DNA of 64,000 bases from Zygnema cylindricum (lineage: Eukaryota; Streptophyta; Zygnematophyceae; Zygnematales; Zygnemataceae), in assembly GCA_037447655.1 (NCBI GenBank), contig JBBHKE010002999.1, positions 124,001 to 188,000 on the forward strand, given 5' to 3'. The position numbers were made by a program, and so were the translations under genes. Positions within the stretch are counted from its first letter, which is position 1. Each line of letters begins with the position of its first letter. The notes beneath the pieces were generated by a model, which saw only the letters and a list, made by a program, of their open reading frames with translations, did not search any database and was not told the DNA's origin. Positions 1 to 12,478 of this stretch are shown here, piece by piece.

Positions 1-559
1 CTCATTGAAAAACTCCAACATCTTTACCTTCTTTGTATACATTCTCGTTAATTTTTTGATCAACTAACTGTTGTTGCTGAATTGGACCACTTCTGTACAT
101 CTCTATGAGAACCATCCAAAGATCACATGCCCTCTCTACGTGCAAATGATGAGATGCAAGCCTTTGAGTAAGATGGGAGAGGATGAAGTGCTTTGCCGCT
201 ATATTGTTTAAGTCTTAGGTATCAGTATCATTCTCCTCGTTCCTCGGACTAGGTGACATGCATGCACAACTAATTGCTATTGGTCTGGTCGTCTCCTTCT
301 CTTTCCTTTGTCCACCACCTCCCCTTCTTTTGTCTCCTCCGTTGGAGATGGATCTGCTTTCTTGGTGAATCTGCTTCCTCCAAACACTAGAGGCATTCCA
401 AGACTTGATGGACGCCCCACTCATCCACTCACTATTCCCCAAAACCTTTTTCTTGCAATGAGCTTCTGTCATCATACTTTCCGAGTATATGTAGCCGGTT
501 TCATTAAAGATAGGTATCCTAGAGTGTCGGCCCATAACGTGCAACTTTGAGACCTTCAT
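1..559 (-). pseudogene. gag N-terminal part, broken (element A0)
   Basis: Starts at the ATG complementary to 557-559, inside the LTR, with peptide MKVSKLHVMGRHSRIPIFN. The LHVMGR part is encoded by the primer-binding site. The frame stops near 215, where the intact relative (element A) reads DTETWDFNN and this copy has a stop after DTDT. Homology continues left of the stop (the QQQQLADQ and KEYVYKGG regions of the Copia Gag capsid-like domain), partly out of frame. It is a decayed copy truncated by the window edge. Confidence 0.75.
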
Positions 560-1608
560 AGGTCCTTAGAATGGACAACTTGCAAGAAGCCTTTAGGATA
601 ACCCTGACCCCTTTGTTTTTTAGCAATAATAATTGCCCCCTTGAAAGACAAAAACTATTACCACCTTCACCCCTATAAAGGGAAGAATCCCTTGAGTCAA
701 TAGCAAAAAGAATCTCTGAATTTGCTCCTCGAGTAGTAAGTTATATAGAGTCAAAGTTGACCTTTTGTATAGAAGCTCTCTAGGAGAGAGGGTCCTATCT
801 ACCAAATTTTTCTAAGTCCTATCTCTTTGTAAAACTCTATTTACTGACGTACGACACCAATCATATGACACTGCCGTACAAAAAAGTATAGTTGTTTGTG
901 TACTTGTTGTACGGACATTGTACGACATGGCCTAAATGTCGACACCTGTCATATCCGGACTCGTTCCCCAATCCCCAGAGATGCGCCGATCTAATGTCCT
1001 TGTGCCACGTGTCATCCTATGTGATAACAACCATAACCCGCCGAAATCATCTTTCGAGATCTCGGCATTCTTCTTGGCCATCCAATTGAATGCAGATTTC
1101 AATCGTAGCCGCAACAAATCATTGCGTGCATTAGTTTCGTTTTCGAAACAAATAGCGATACTTGTTTTTTCTCCGTACCGTAATCCGTACTTTTACGTCA
1201 CTGTATCTTTGTATCTTGTACACAGTTGCAGTTAAATGAATTAGCCTACGCGGTAACATCTATATCATTATCAAACCCTATAGCGTTTATCACTAGTCTT
1301 AGACTAAACGGATAAAGCTATCGGCTATCGGCACCTTTGACGGACGGTAGGTACTTGGATCAAATCTTGGGTCTGATAGCTCTCCTTTTAGTAAATCATC
1401 TAATCTACTACCAGTAAATCAACTAATCTACTGGATGTCTTTCTCTGGATAGCATAGGCAGCCATGGCTCTAGCTTCCTCTCCAACTTTCAGTGATTTTG
1501 ACAAGTGTGGGAGTTTGAAGAGTGAGATGTTATAGGCAGACTACCTTGGCTTCTTTTTTACATTTCTTTAGGACCTGGAAAATACTAAAAGAACCATTTA
1601 TTTCTACA
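540..1608 (-). repeat. 5' LTR of element A0
   Basis: Bounded in + orientation by TGCAAC on the left and TTTCTACA on the right, so it reads TGTAGAAA...GCA in element orientation, as in the LTRs of A and A2. It contains the gag start codon (557-559), a CACGTG-containing motif near 1004-1012 and a tRNA-like A/B-box module near 1310-1375. The sequence just inside the LTR, CGTTATGGGCC, is the primer-binding site. Confidence 0.85.
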
Positions 1609-2073
1609 GCTAGATATAGAGACATGCTAAGTCGGGAATCTAAAATCCGATTTGTTTTGAAGATGGAAGATGGAACTTGCTGTTGGAGTAGCAAATTCCA
1701 AAAAGTTACTGCTCAATCTACAACGGAGTCAAAATATATGGCAGTTGCATTTGCCCCCAACGAGCTCCTATGGGTCAAGTCAATTTTACAAGAACTTAGG
1801 TATATGCAAACAGGTCCTCAGGCTATCTGGTCTGACAACAAAGCAGCCATTGCAATTGCCTCTTACCCCAACGATCACTTTAAAAGCAAGCACATGGATG
1901 TTAGACTTCATTTTGTCTTGAAATATTACTTGTAAAAGTCATTAAATTATGTTTTTTACCGTTTGAGAAGATGGTGACTTACATGTTAACTAAAGCCCTT
2001 CTTGCTCATAAGTTACAATTTTGCATAGTGGCTATTGACTAAGTGAGTAACTAAGACTAAAGATTCAGGGGAG
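1609..2073 (+). pseudogene. Copia RNase H fragment, 3' end of pol
   Basis: Plus-strand remnant of a family-B Copia polyprotein. About 1612-1933 encodes the RNase H C-terminal half: CCWSSKFQKVTAQST, a TESKYMA segment with the catalytic Glu, a SDNKAAIAIA segment with the catalytic Asp, and HFKSKHMDVRLHFV. It is cut on the left by A0. After a stop at 1933, about 140 bp of degenerate pol end leads to the polypurine tract at about 2063-2073 (TTCAGGGGAG), followed directly by an LTR. The nearest relative in the window is element B. Confidence 0.8.
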
Positions 2074-3035
2074 TGTTGTAAATTGAAATCTTTAGATATG
2101 GCTGTGAGTTTTGATGTTATACTTACCACTATTAATGTTACAGTAGAAGAAAGTACAATAAAGTGTATTGTACTTCTACAATGACCCGTATCAACAAGAG
2201 AAGCGTATGCAATATATACGGAGTAGCGCCGCCAATAGATTACATGCGTCATACAATTGACGAGTAGATTCGCTCGATTGGACGGACGAAATGTGGACCG
2301 GTTATTTCGAAAATATATGGCATGGTTCGATGTTATGATCATTGATTGAATTCGTGTCAACGGACGCGATTCACTTGGGATCACAAGCATGATTCACGTG
2401 GGACCACAAGTGACCAAGCAATTAGGTGCTTCGTACTACACTATCACAATCAGATGGACTTTTAGTGACCACCGCTGACTTAGCACCTAGAACATTTATT
2501 GTACGGTTTGCTATTTGAAAATATTTGAAAAATTTTGTTTTGTTGTTTAGTGTCATGAAAATAGTGTTTCATTAATTAGGTTTTTGGAAAATAATGATTA
2601 GGTTTTTGGAGGTACTCATGGTACACTAAAGTACATGGTAGATTCTTTGTCGTAAGTCAAGATAGTACAGTAGAACAGTTACCCAAATTAGTGAAGACTA
2701 ATAGATACTCACTATGAGTATATGGTTTAGGACTTAGTCCAATTTGTATCATCTAGTTTTGGGATTATGATAATCTATGAGCAGTTTTTGGAAAACTTCC
2801 AGACATCATATCTTATGGTTTACTTCGTCATTTGGGCTGCAATTGTGGAATTTGTCTGTGTGCTATGTTGTGTTTCTTTCTGACAAATTTGAGGCATATT
2901 GGCCTTTTGATTCATATTTTGTGTCATCTAAAAGTAAGTTGTTGAGTAGGTGTTTTGATTGTTTCTATTGTTTTTCATGTCTACTTCCACTACTATTGCT
3001 GGTTCTCCTCCTGCAACGATGGTTGTAGAACTACA
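2074..3035 (+). repeat. 3' LTR of the truncated family-B' Copia element
   Basis: Begins TGTTGTAAATTG immediately after a polypurine tract and ends GTTGTAGAACTACA. A second copy of this LTR type is the solo LTR at 48174-49134; shared blocks include the TAGATA-(A/T)GGCTGTGAG start, the GGACTTAGTC block and the end of the LTR. Near its 3' end the LTR carries an ATG (2978) opening MSTSTT, the same N-terminus as the gag of element B, so the gag start lies inside the LTR here too. About 962 bp. Confidence 0.75.
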
Positions 3036-3640
3036 GGCCTATCACCCAAAATTTTGTGACCTCCATTGGTACACAAAATACACAACTTATTTGAAGCCTC
3101 TACAATGTTATTAAGTACCTCGCTTCTTATCAATACAACTACCATGTGTCACCCAATGACAAAGCGTCTATAAACAGCCAAGAAGACCATTGCGTGATGT
3201 CAGATTAAATAACAGATGTTTGATCTAAGATGTTTTTAAATGTCCGCCTTCGAAATAAAATGTTTGATATATTGTTAATTGCGGTAGCGACGTGCATATG
3301 AAATTCTTACGATTTCTATGTGCTATTTTTCTGTAACCTTAGTTAATCGGTTTAGTTTGTATGCAAATCTTTAAATAACTAACGAACCCTATATATCCCA
3401 GCAAAGATCTTAGACTATAAGACAAGGTTGCCGATTATTCCGACAAACCGTAGGGACCAAGTCCACTTTTCTCTCTTGGTTGCTTAGGCAGCCATGGATC
3501 TATCTCTCTCTATTTCTGATCATCAGTGACTACAACAAGTATAAAAATTAGAGAGAGAGAGGCTAAAACCTAGCTGATTTTCAAAATTGTTTCTTAGATA
3601 AATGACCTATAAATAACATAAAGAAATCACTCATAATATA
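3036..3640. repeat. Degenerate retroelement remnants
   Basis: From about 3220 to 3600 the sequence resembles the 3' half of the minus-oriented LTRs of element D. It has the CCGCCTTCGAAATAAAA block, a shift of the CTACCGGC region, the GGCAGCCATGG box and a TCAGTGACTACAACAAG box. It is too decayed for boundaries. 3036-3220 starts with sequence reminiscent of a gag start (GGCCTATCACCC) but has no usable frame. Confidence 0.45.
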
Positions 3641-3943
3641 ACATATATAAACATGTATATCTATTTATATATATGTATACATATACATATATATGTATAT
3701 ATATACATGTGCATATATATATACATATAAATAAATATATATATATGTATATGTATATATACACATATATATAAATAAATATATATATACATATATATAT
3801 ATATGTTTATATATATGCATATAGATACATATATATTAATAAATATATAGGTATATATATGTATATATACATATATAGATATTTCCATATATAAATAATA
3901 ATATAAATACATATGTTTATATATACATATATATATATCAATG

Positions 3944-3974
<31 letters not shown>

Positions 3975-4137
3975 TTATTATGTATATTTGTATATATATG
4001 CATATATATATGAATATATATATACATATGTATGTATTTATGTATATGCATATATATACACTTATATATGCATATATATACCTATATATCTATAAACATA
4101 TATACAAGTATATATGTATATAGTTACAGGTATATAT
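3641..4137. repeat. TA/TACA-rich microsatellite (left part)
   Basis: About 500 bp of almost pure alternating purine-pyrimidine TATA, TACA and TATG steps. The same sequence type resumes at 10143, across element B, so one microsatellite was split by that insertion. The tyrosine/isoleucine-rich open frames across it on both strands are composition artefacts. Confidence 0.95.
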
Positions 4138-5142
4138 TGTTGATCTACAACCAGCGGTGCAGGTGGAGGAGCAGCAATAGTAGTAGGAGTAGACATGATA
4201 CACTCTCAAAAACTATCAAAAATCCTACCAATTAGTTGTTCTTAAGTGCTCACCAATTCTTATACAAGCATCCAAACCTCACAAAACTCTATCAGAATAT
4301 AGAGTAGCATAAACACTGATAACTCCCAAAGTTATAGCACAATTGACCTAAAAACACTCAAGATATAATACTCTGAAGTTTCCCAAAAACAGTTTGCAGT
4401 TTTACTACTTCGAAGTCTGGATACATAATATGTTCTGAGTCCTAAGTCTTATACTTGTGTTGAACTGGCAACACTAATGTACTTCAGAGGTACATCAAAC
4501 CACCAAGCTACCACTAATCTGTCAAGCTACCACTAAGCTATCCCTAAGCTACCACTCAGTTACCCACTACGTTACCACTAAGCTACCCACTACGTTGACT
4601 AGAATCGTATCTATCGCAGTTGCTCTATCCTGTACAGAATGACATTAAGAATATCAGACGTTGCGTTGTCCGTACGGACCATATCAAATGTAATCGTGGT
4701 TGCATTGTCCTGTCTTTGTTGCAGCTTCGCTGCTACGCTGCTCTGCTGTATAGCAGTTGCTCTGCTGTATAGCAGCTGCTCTGCTATATAGTAGCTGCTT
4801 TGCTGTATAGCAGGTGCTCTGCTGTATAACAGCTTCTCTGCTGTATAGCTGTTGCGTAGCTCTGTCTGTATAGCATCTGCGCTACTTTGTCTGTATAGCA
4901 GCTGCGCTGCTTTGTCTCTAAAGCAGCTGCGCTGCTTTGTCTGTATAGCAGCTGCGCTGCTCTGTCTCTATAGCAGCTGCGCTGCTGTGTCTGTATAGCA
5001 GCTGCGCTGCTCTATCTATATAGCAGCTGCGCTGCTCTATCTGTATAGCAGCTGCGCTACTCTGTCTGTATAGCAGCGGCGCTCCTTTGTCTACATAGCA
5101 GCTGCGCTACTCTGAGACTGAAAACTTTCCAAAAACACAACA
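4138..5142 (-). repeat. 3' LTR of element B
   Basis: Runs from TGTTGATCTACA to AAAACACAACA in + orientation (TGTTGTGTTTTTGG... in element orientation). It is 1005 bp against 759 bp for the partner LTR. The size difference is almost entirely an internal minisatellite that is longer here. Confidence 0.85.
4720..5112. repeat. 25-bp minisatellite inside LTR B
   Basis: Tandem array built on units such as AGCAGCTGCGCTGCT followed by about 10 bp ending CTGTAT. The right half is a regular 25-bp repeat; the left half has shorter 18-21 bp variants (GCTCTGCTGTATAGCA). The arms AGCAGC and GCTGCT of each unit are reverse complements, so each unit can fold into a small hairpin. The partner LTR keeps only a few units at about 9984-10112. 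Confidence 0.9.
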
Positions 5143-5360
5143 CTCCTCTAAAGCTCTAGACTCAATATACCATCGCAGCTGCGGTGATAAACTAGCGCAG
5201 CATCGTAGAATAACAGCATAGCAATTAGCAAGTCACCTAGTCCCACTACATCTCAATGGTGGATTTATCGTAGAGTTACACTATAGCAGTGCATAAATTA
5301 AACTATTCACCTAATCCCACTACGTCCCTACAATACTTCAGCTTAGGAGCAGGAAGAGCT

Positions 5361-8300
5361 TTAGTGAGCATATGAGCAAATCATTTTTGCATCTGGCAAA
5401 TAACATAATTTAATCACTCTAGAGAACACATTTTCTCTTGCAAAGTGTAATTGTACATCCATGTGCTTACTTTTGAAGTGATGACTCGAGTTAGAGGCAA
5501 TGGCAATGGCAACTTGGTTATCACACCAGATCACCTGTGGACCAACTTGCATGTATCCTAGTTCTTGTAACATGGATTTTACCCATAAGAGTTCTTTGAG
5601 GGCCAAGCTTGTTGCCATATATTCTATCTCCATTGTCGATTGTGCTGTAACCTTTTGAAGTTTGCTGCTCCAACAGCAAGTACAATTCCCAATTTGTAGA
5701 ACGAATCCCGTGGTGGATTTATGGTTTGGCATGTTGCCATAGCTTGCATCACTCCATGTTTGCAGCTTGACTTCTCCTCCGCCTAGAGTGAGTTTGAGAT
5801 CTTTAGTTCCTGCCAAATATCTTAAGACTCTCCTTGCTGCTCAAGATCAGATTTTCTCGGATTTTCTAGACTCCTGCTCAGTACCCCGACTGCTGTAGCA
5901 ATGTCAGGGCGCGTACATTTCATGAAATATATTAAGCTTCCCACTATTTGTGTGTAAGATATTATAGGATCATTCTCCCTTGACTCTAAATACTCGCTAA
6001 CAATGACACGTGGTTCTGTCTCTTCTCCCTCTAACTTCTGCCGAACATTGGAGTTAAACATCCTTTTGCCCCCCGCATTCCGTTCTCATCTAACATGTTT
6101 CCAATAGCCTCTTTTTGAGTAAATTTTATTTTTTTCTTATTTTTGTCCCTCTCTACCTAGATACCCAAAATATATTTTGCCTCACCGAGGTCTTTCATCT
6201 CGAACCGTGAGTTTAGAGCAGTTTTGATTTTGTTAATTTCAGCTATTGATTTGCTAATTAATAGCAAATCATCTACATATACTGCTATATACACTATCCC
6301 ATTTTCACCCTTTAGAACGTAGACAGAGTGATCAAAACTTATCCTTTGAAATCCTAGGCTAGTCAAGAATTCATCAAGCTTTAGATTCCACTGTCTGAGG
6401 CCTGTTTTAGGCCATACAAAGATTTTAGCAATTTGCATACTAAGTGCTCTTTTCTTGGTTCCACATACTTTTCAGGCTGCAGCATGTAAATGGTCTCTTG
6501 TAGTTCTCCGTGCAAAAAGGCTGTGTTTACATCCATGTGATGAATTTCCATATCTTCTATAGCAACAATGGACAGCAAAATCCTAACTGTCGGAAATCTT
6601 ACAACCGGAGAAAATGTTTCTTCAAAATTGATTCCTCCCTTTTGATTATACCCCTTTGCCACAAGTCTAGCCTTATAGCGTTCAATGGTGTTATCGGGAT
6701 TTAACTTTACCTTGAATACCCATTTGCTGACGATCGCTTTTAGGTCTGGAGGAAGGTCCACAAGCTCCCATGTTTGAGCCTCTATGATAGACTTCATTTT
6801 GTCGTTTGCATCCTCGATCCAGTGATTCCATTTTGGTGATGAGAAGGCCTCCTGAATGGTCAAAGGCTCCCCTGAGGCTGCCAAGTAGGCAAAGCGAGAG
6901 CTTGCTTACAGGCGGCTGCTTGATCTTCTTCCCTCGGAAATTCTGAGGCTGAGATCATCGGATGCGGTGCAGTAAGCTGATTGCGCTGATTACGCTGGTT
7001 GCGATCTGTATGTATTGACCGCTCTTGGTCCGTCTGGACCTGAAGTTGTTGAGGAACTTGGAGAGAGTCTGACTCCGGACTCACCACCGGAGTTTGTGGA
7101 ATCTGCGAGACAATTTCTTGCATGCAATCTAAAATGATATATTCTTGTACCTTTTGTTGCTTTTGTTGCTCTGTCATTTGAAATAAATCTATGGAGTCTA
7201 GTTCATCTTTAACAATGATGTTCCTTGCTACAACTATTTTCTGCCTCTCAATTACATAGACTCTATAACCTTTTGAGTGATCATCATATCCTAACAGAAT
7301 ACCCGGTAATCCCTTCGGTTTCATTTTCCATCTATCTGTAGACGTATCTAATATAAATCTTTGACTACCGAAGACCTTAAAATGACTAACATTTGGTTTG
7401 CTACCTATCTAGATCTTGTAAGGAGTAGTTTCTACCGATCTTGATCCTATCCTATTCTTAATGTAAAATGCACAATTTAGAGCCTCAACCCAGAATTTCA
7501 GATCCACATTTTTATCTGCGAGCATGGACCTAGAGCTCTCCGTGAGAGTTCTATTCAATCATTCCGACACCCCATTTTGTTCCAATGAATATAGAACAAT
7601 CAATAGATGACTAATGCCTTCTTCGAGTAAAAAGGTTTCAAATTCTTTCGACGTATATTCACCACCATTGTTCGATCTGAGCTGCAAAATATGTGAATTA
7701 TGAAGTTTTTCAGCCCTTGCTTTATAGTGTTTGAAGTGACCAAACACTTCACTCTTCTCCTTCATGAAGTAAACGTTTGTAAACCATAGAGAAATCATCT
7801 GTGAAGGTGACCATAAATTTCATCCCTCGACAGATGGAACCTTCGCCCGACTAAAGACATCCGAAAAAAAATTTGCTATAAAAGTATCGTTGACTGATGC
7901 TCAAACTCTTTAGGAAATGGCAATCTGTGGATTTTGCCTAAACCGCAACCATCACAAGTTTTGACTGGCTCATTCGTGATTGATACACCCTCTATTCCAA
8001 CAAGGACCATTTTCCTCAATGTATCATAGTTTACATGGCCTAATCTTTTATGCCACAACTGATCTCAGTGCAAAACACCGGAGTACAGAACATCATTCTC
8101 TTTCGTATTAGCCATATCCATGTGATACATCTTGCTACTATCTCTAGTACCTGTAACCGCAACATTGCCATTTTTGCTAACAACATAATGACCATTTTTC
8201 TTATTAACCTCAAAGCCTTTACTCTCTACCAACGACGTAGAAAACAGATTTTTCTTAAAGTCAGGCACAAATAAGACATTGTGAAGAGTCCTTTCAATTG

Positions 8301-9445
8301 CTTTTCCCTTTACATCAACTAGTAAGGACACATCACCCACAGCACGAGTCTGGACACTCATTCCACAAGCATAATAAATATTTTTCTCTGGCTTTGCTTT
8401 CAGATTTGTGAAGATGGCCTTGTTCCAGCACATGTGGGCTGATGCTCTTGTATCCATTATCCATTCAGGGTACTTCGCGCCCTCCATTGCAGTCGCCATA
8501 GCGAATAGATCCGTATCGTCCTCTGTAGAAACCGTCAAAGTCTCGTCTTGGAGAGACAAAGAAGTCGAAAATAGTGCATTTCCAAGAGGTGTAGGCCCCA
8601 TGAAGCCTTCGTAAAATTGGCTTTGTTGCCATCCCAGCCTGTATAAACGTGTATCGTTAGCTTTTTTAAGCTTAGGACAAAATTTGTATCCATGACCTCT
8701 CTCACTACATTGTTGGATCATCTATTTCCACCATAATTAAACTGCCTGAACTAATTAAACTAATTCCTTTGCTGATTAAACTGTCCTTTTCTCTCAAATT
8801 CTGAATTAAAAGCCTCTACTTGCTCAACATTGAGAATATTAGATGTAGCTTCCTCTTCAGTAAAATATTGATGGCTAACTCTAAAGTCCAGCTAGCTTTA
8901 TCTTTTTCTTTGAGCATATCAGATGCTCCTTTCATACTACGAGGGAGACCCCTCATGAGCAATGCTGTCTGTTGAAAATGAGGAAACATCCCACCTTCAT
9001 AAGCATGTGCATCTACAAGGATACGAAATTTGTTAGAATATTCAGCGATTGTACCACTAGTGTACTTATAGTCCCAAATTTTTCCAGCCAATAGAAGCTC
9101 TTCCTGGACATTAGCTTTTTCATAATCACTTTTAAGGAATTTCCAGATATCAATTGTTTTTTTCATTTTTATCTGAGACATAGCCAAGTCCTCAGATATA
9201 CAAAATTTCAGAATAGAACGAGCTTGTGTATTTTTCCTAGATCATGACGGATCAGATTCATCCAGCGAACCATCCAAGATATCTAAAAATTTAACATTTT
9301 CAAAATGTGTCTCCACCATATCCGCCCAGTAAACATATTTATCCCCAGAAAAGATAGGAATTCTTAATGACAGGCCCATAACTTGTTGTTCTACAACCAC
9401 CGGTGCAGGTGGAGGAGCAGTAGTAGTAGTAGAAGTAGACATCAT
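5361..9445 (-). pseudogene. gag-pol of element B (broken)
   Basis: Decayed Copia polyprotein read from right to left. Gag starts at 9445 (MSTSTTTTAPPP, inside the LTR) and continues through EQQVMGLS, which is encoded across the primer-binding site. Gag remnants run to about 8730. A CX2C..H-like region near 8700, protease (WIMDTRASAHMC, with DTRA in place of DSGA), integrase HHCC start (MWHKRLGHVNYD) near 8058 and an integrase core (RSNNGGEYTS near 7680) follow. RT contains AVYVDDLLLISKS near 6280 and YKARLVAKGYNQK near 6660. RNase H (SDASYGNMPNHKSTTGFVL, EIEYMA, CDNQVAIAIA) ends near 5361. At least seven frame breaks separate these blocks. The changed protease motif shows decay. Confidence 0.85.
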
Positions 9446-10142
9446 ACACTCTCAGAAGCTATCAAGAATCTAACCAAACGGTTGTTCTTAAGTGCTCACT
9501 AATTCTTATACAATCATCCAAACCTCACAAAACTCTATCAGAATATAGAGTAGCATAAACACTGATAACTCCCAAAGTTATAGCACAATTCACTTGACAA
9601 CACTCAAGATATAATACTCACAAGTTTCCCAAAAACAGTTAGCAGTTTTACTACTTAGAAGTCTGGATACATAATATGTTCTGAGTCTTAAGTCATATAC
9701 TTGTGTTGAACTGGCAACACTAGTGTACTACAGAGGTACGTCAAACCACCAAGCTAAAACTAATCTGTCAAGCTACCACTGAGCTATCACTTAGCTACCA
9801 CTGAGCTATCACTAAGCTACCACTGAGTTACCCACTAAGTTACCACTGAGCTTCCCACTACGTTGACTAGAATCGTATCTATTGCAGTTGCTTTATCTTG
9901 TATAGAATCACATTAGGAATATCAGACGCTGCGTTGTCCGTACGGACCATATCAAATATAATCGTGGTTGCATAGTCCTGTCTGTGTTGCACCTTCGCTG
10001 TTGCGTTGCTCTGTTGCTCTGATGTATAGCAGCTGCTCTGCTATATAGCACCTGCGCTGCTCTGTCTGTATAGCAGCTGCGCTGCTTTGTCTGTATAGTA
10101 GATGTGTTGCTATGAGACTAAAAGCTTTCCAAAAAGACAATA
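9384..10142 (-). repeat. 5' LTR of element B
   Basis: 759 bp, from TGTTGTTCTACAACC to a right end where the expected CA is mutated (AAAAAGACAATA, aligned with AAAAACACAACA of the other LTR). The TSD TATAT follows. It contains the gag start codon (9443-9445) and a contracted version of the 25-bp minisatellite. Confidence 0.8.
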
Positions 10143-10335
10143 TATATATATGAAATATATATATGAATGTATATGTATGCATATGTGTATATTTATGTAT
10201 ATATATTTATAAATATATAGACACATATATACATTTATATATATATTCATTTATATTTATATTTATATATAATATATATACATATAATTGTATATTTTTG
10301 TCGATATACATATATGTATATATATCGATGTTTTT
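10143..10335. repeat. TA/TACA-rich microsatellite (right part)
   Basis: Continuation of the microsatellite at 3641-4137 across element B, with the same TATATACATA-type steps. Confidence 0.9.
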
Positions 10336-12478
10336 GTTAGTGGAAGACTTATGTTAGGATTATTTTGAGTTGGTCAACAGTTAGTGTAAATCCTCACATT
10401 GAGAGGGGGAATATTAGAATTGCAATGTGGCATTTAATGTCAATGTTGGTCCATTTTAAGTGTGGGTCAATTTTGCCGCGCGTCACGCCCAACATTTCAT
10501 TATGTTTCGTTTTATAAGTCTTCCTAGTTTTATTTGTACTTTTTGAGTGTAAACCGTTTATTTTATTTCGTTTGAGTTTTCGTACAAGACTTCAATAACT
10601 GTACTTTGTTCGTGCGTATTACGTCCACTAGTTTCATTTTGTGTTAAGGTACGGCACCATGTACTTGAACATTAGCGAACTTACTATATCTTTTATCATA
10701 GATCAGGCGGACTCAAATTTCAAGTGTCCCTGTGTCTAAGGATTTGTCTCTATGTACCTCAAACTCTGCGAATTAACTTTGTTTTAAGCACAGATCTGGA
10801 GGACCCTGATTTTCAAGTGTCCTTATGTGTAACAACGAAATAATTACTTAAGGTTTTTACGATTGTATACATTGGCAATGTCGTGACGGCTGTCATCGTC
10901 TACAATTTGTGATGACACACATTATTTTTTGTAACTGCTAGTGACGTCGCATGAGTTTTCATAACATTGTAGACGTACTGCCTTCCTGCCCGTGTCCTTT
11001 GACGGTTGAATAAGAAGTACTTTGCCTTTGTGCGCTTGTGTGCTCGACGTGAAATGGCATCCGAATCTTGAGTCCCCTAGCAAAATAAAATCCGTACCAG
11101 GTGCAAACGGACAAAACCAAACAAATTTTGTACTTTGCCTCGTCATACCTAACAAAAAAGAACAAAACATGATAAATGGTGTACCTTTCGCCGTCTCTTG
11201 AATACGTTTGAAATTTTTATTACAAAATTTACATGTGCGAATACGTATTCCTATTTGTTTCTCGAAAATACTTTGTTTTAAGACACGTCGTCCCTGTGTT
11301 TTAAAAAATAATTTGAAGATGACGTTTTCTGGCGTGGCCGTGGGTTGAAGAACACAAGACCGCACATGTAGTACAACTTAAAATTTGATGATGACGCAAA
11401 ATGTACTTCGCCATTTTTCTATTTTTTTGTATGGTTGAAACTTACGCGGTACAGCTCTAAGTTTTACAAGAAAACAACAGAAAAAAACCTTTACTCTGGC
11501 ACATAGAGACGCACCCTAACATCGAAATTGTTACTTAATAGTATGACAATTCTATACGTTGACAATGCTTGTTACTACCGTCAACGTCCACAATCTGTGT
11601 TATCGCACCGTATTTTTCCAAACTTTTTGAAGCGTTGCAAGACACATCATAATTTTTGAAACGATTTGGTATGTCGCATGTCAATGCGTGACATCATAGA
11701 CGTATAACCTTACAGGTGTGGTTGTACATCATGCCTATGTGTAAACCGCTCCTGTCCCTTCGCCATGACTTCGCAGATTTTTCACCTTCGCAAATTATTC
11801 ACCTTTACTTGAAATGACAATGCAACATCGAGACCCCTACAAAAAAAGACGTACAAGATGGAAGCGGATAAAATATTTTTTTTTGTCATCAAAAACTTAT
11901 AAGAACTTTTCACACGTGGGAATATGTTTTCACATTCGTCAAAGAGATTTCACTTTATTTAAAACATATCGCCAATGTGTTTTAATACAAGTTTGAAAAT
12001 GAAGTGATAACAGGTGGAAAAAACAAAAGTCGACAACTTTTTGTACATTTTATGTTAGACGATGTCGCGAATTGTACTCTACAATTTTGTGATTTTTTCG
12101 TACAGCTACAACTTTAGCAGTATGGAGCTAAGTTTTAAACGAAATCAAAAAAAAAAAACCCGTACATAGCTATGTGGGGCTTTACCCAAAGTTGTGTTTT
12201 ACGTCAACTACATCTTGATGTTTTGTTATAAGTTGTTTCAATTTTACGCTTTTAACATTAGATTTCAATGTATAATGTGTTCACTAAGTTAAAAAGTCAG
12301 CTAGTGAGGGAATTGTAATTATTAAGTAGAGACGAATAAAGAATCAATGTATGATCATTAATGTGAGTGTTTTTTTTCTATGCTTATGTGATTTTTGTAT
12401 CTTATGTTCATATGTGAGCTGGTTGATGTTTAATTTGAGTTAAATTTGCTTCTGCATTAAGGAATTTGTGAATGTTTG
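10336..12478 (+). repeat. LTR-like repeat E, copy 1
   Basis: A polypurine tract (GAGAGGGGGAA, about 10401-10411) precedes an LTR-like start at 10412 (TATTAGAATTGCAATG, with TA for TG). It matches the start at 60396 (TGTTAGGAATTCAATG), and homology to 60396-61059 is patchy but long. Examples are TTGTATAC followed by CAATG/CAACG, GCTCGACGTGAAATGGCATC, and CTTGAG(T/A)CCCCT. Blocks near 12280-12470 also match 39140-39330. Internally, about 10800-11140 and 11510-11850 look like a diverged tandem duplication of about 690 bp. The repeat is interrupted at 12478 by element A2 and resumes at 26618. No coding sequence is recognised. Confidence 0.6.

Larger units (their letters stand above)
1..1608 (-). 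mobile_element. Ty1/copia element A0, 5' end only (runs off left edge)
   Basis: Minus-strand LTR retrotransposon of which only the 5' LTR (540-1608) and the start of gag lie in the window. Its right flank is the RNase H coding sequence of an older plus-strand Copia element, so A0 inserted into that element. The gag peptide and LTR are homologous to elements A, A2 and A3 in this window. The other LTR and the TSD partner of the right flank (GCTAG) lie outside. Confidence 0.85.
4138..10142 (-). mobile_element. Ty1/copia element B, full length but decayed
   Basis: Minus-strand element bounded by LTRs 4138-5142 and 9384-10142. It is flanked by the 5-bp duplication TATAT (4133-4137 and 10143-10147). 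The TSD lies within a TA-rich microsatellite, so alone it is weak support, but it agrees with the LTR ends. Internal order on the minus strand is gag, protease, integrase, RT, RNase H. Multiple frameshifts and stops make it inactive. The PBS (AGTTATGGGCCTG) lies just inside the right LTR, and the polypurine tract TTTAGAGGAG just inside the left one. Confidence 0.85.

Noticed and set aside
3661-4235. Tyr/Ile-rich open frames on both strands
   Set aside because: They follow entirely from the TA/TACA microsatellite; no start context, no homology-like features.
4138-4235. A short plus-strand frame running from the microsatellite into the LTR of element B
   Set aside because: It spans the insertion junction and has no conserved counterpart at the other LTR.
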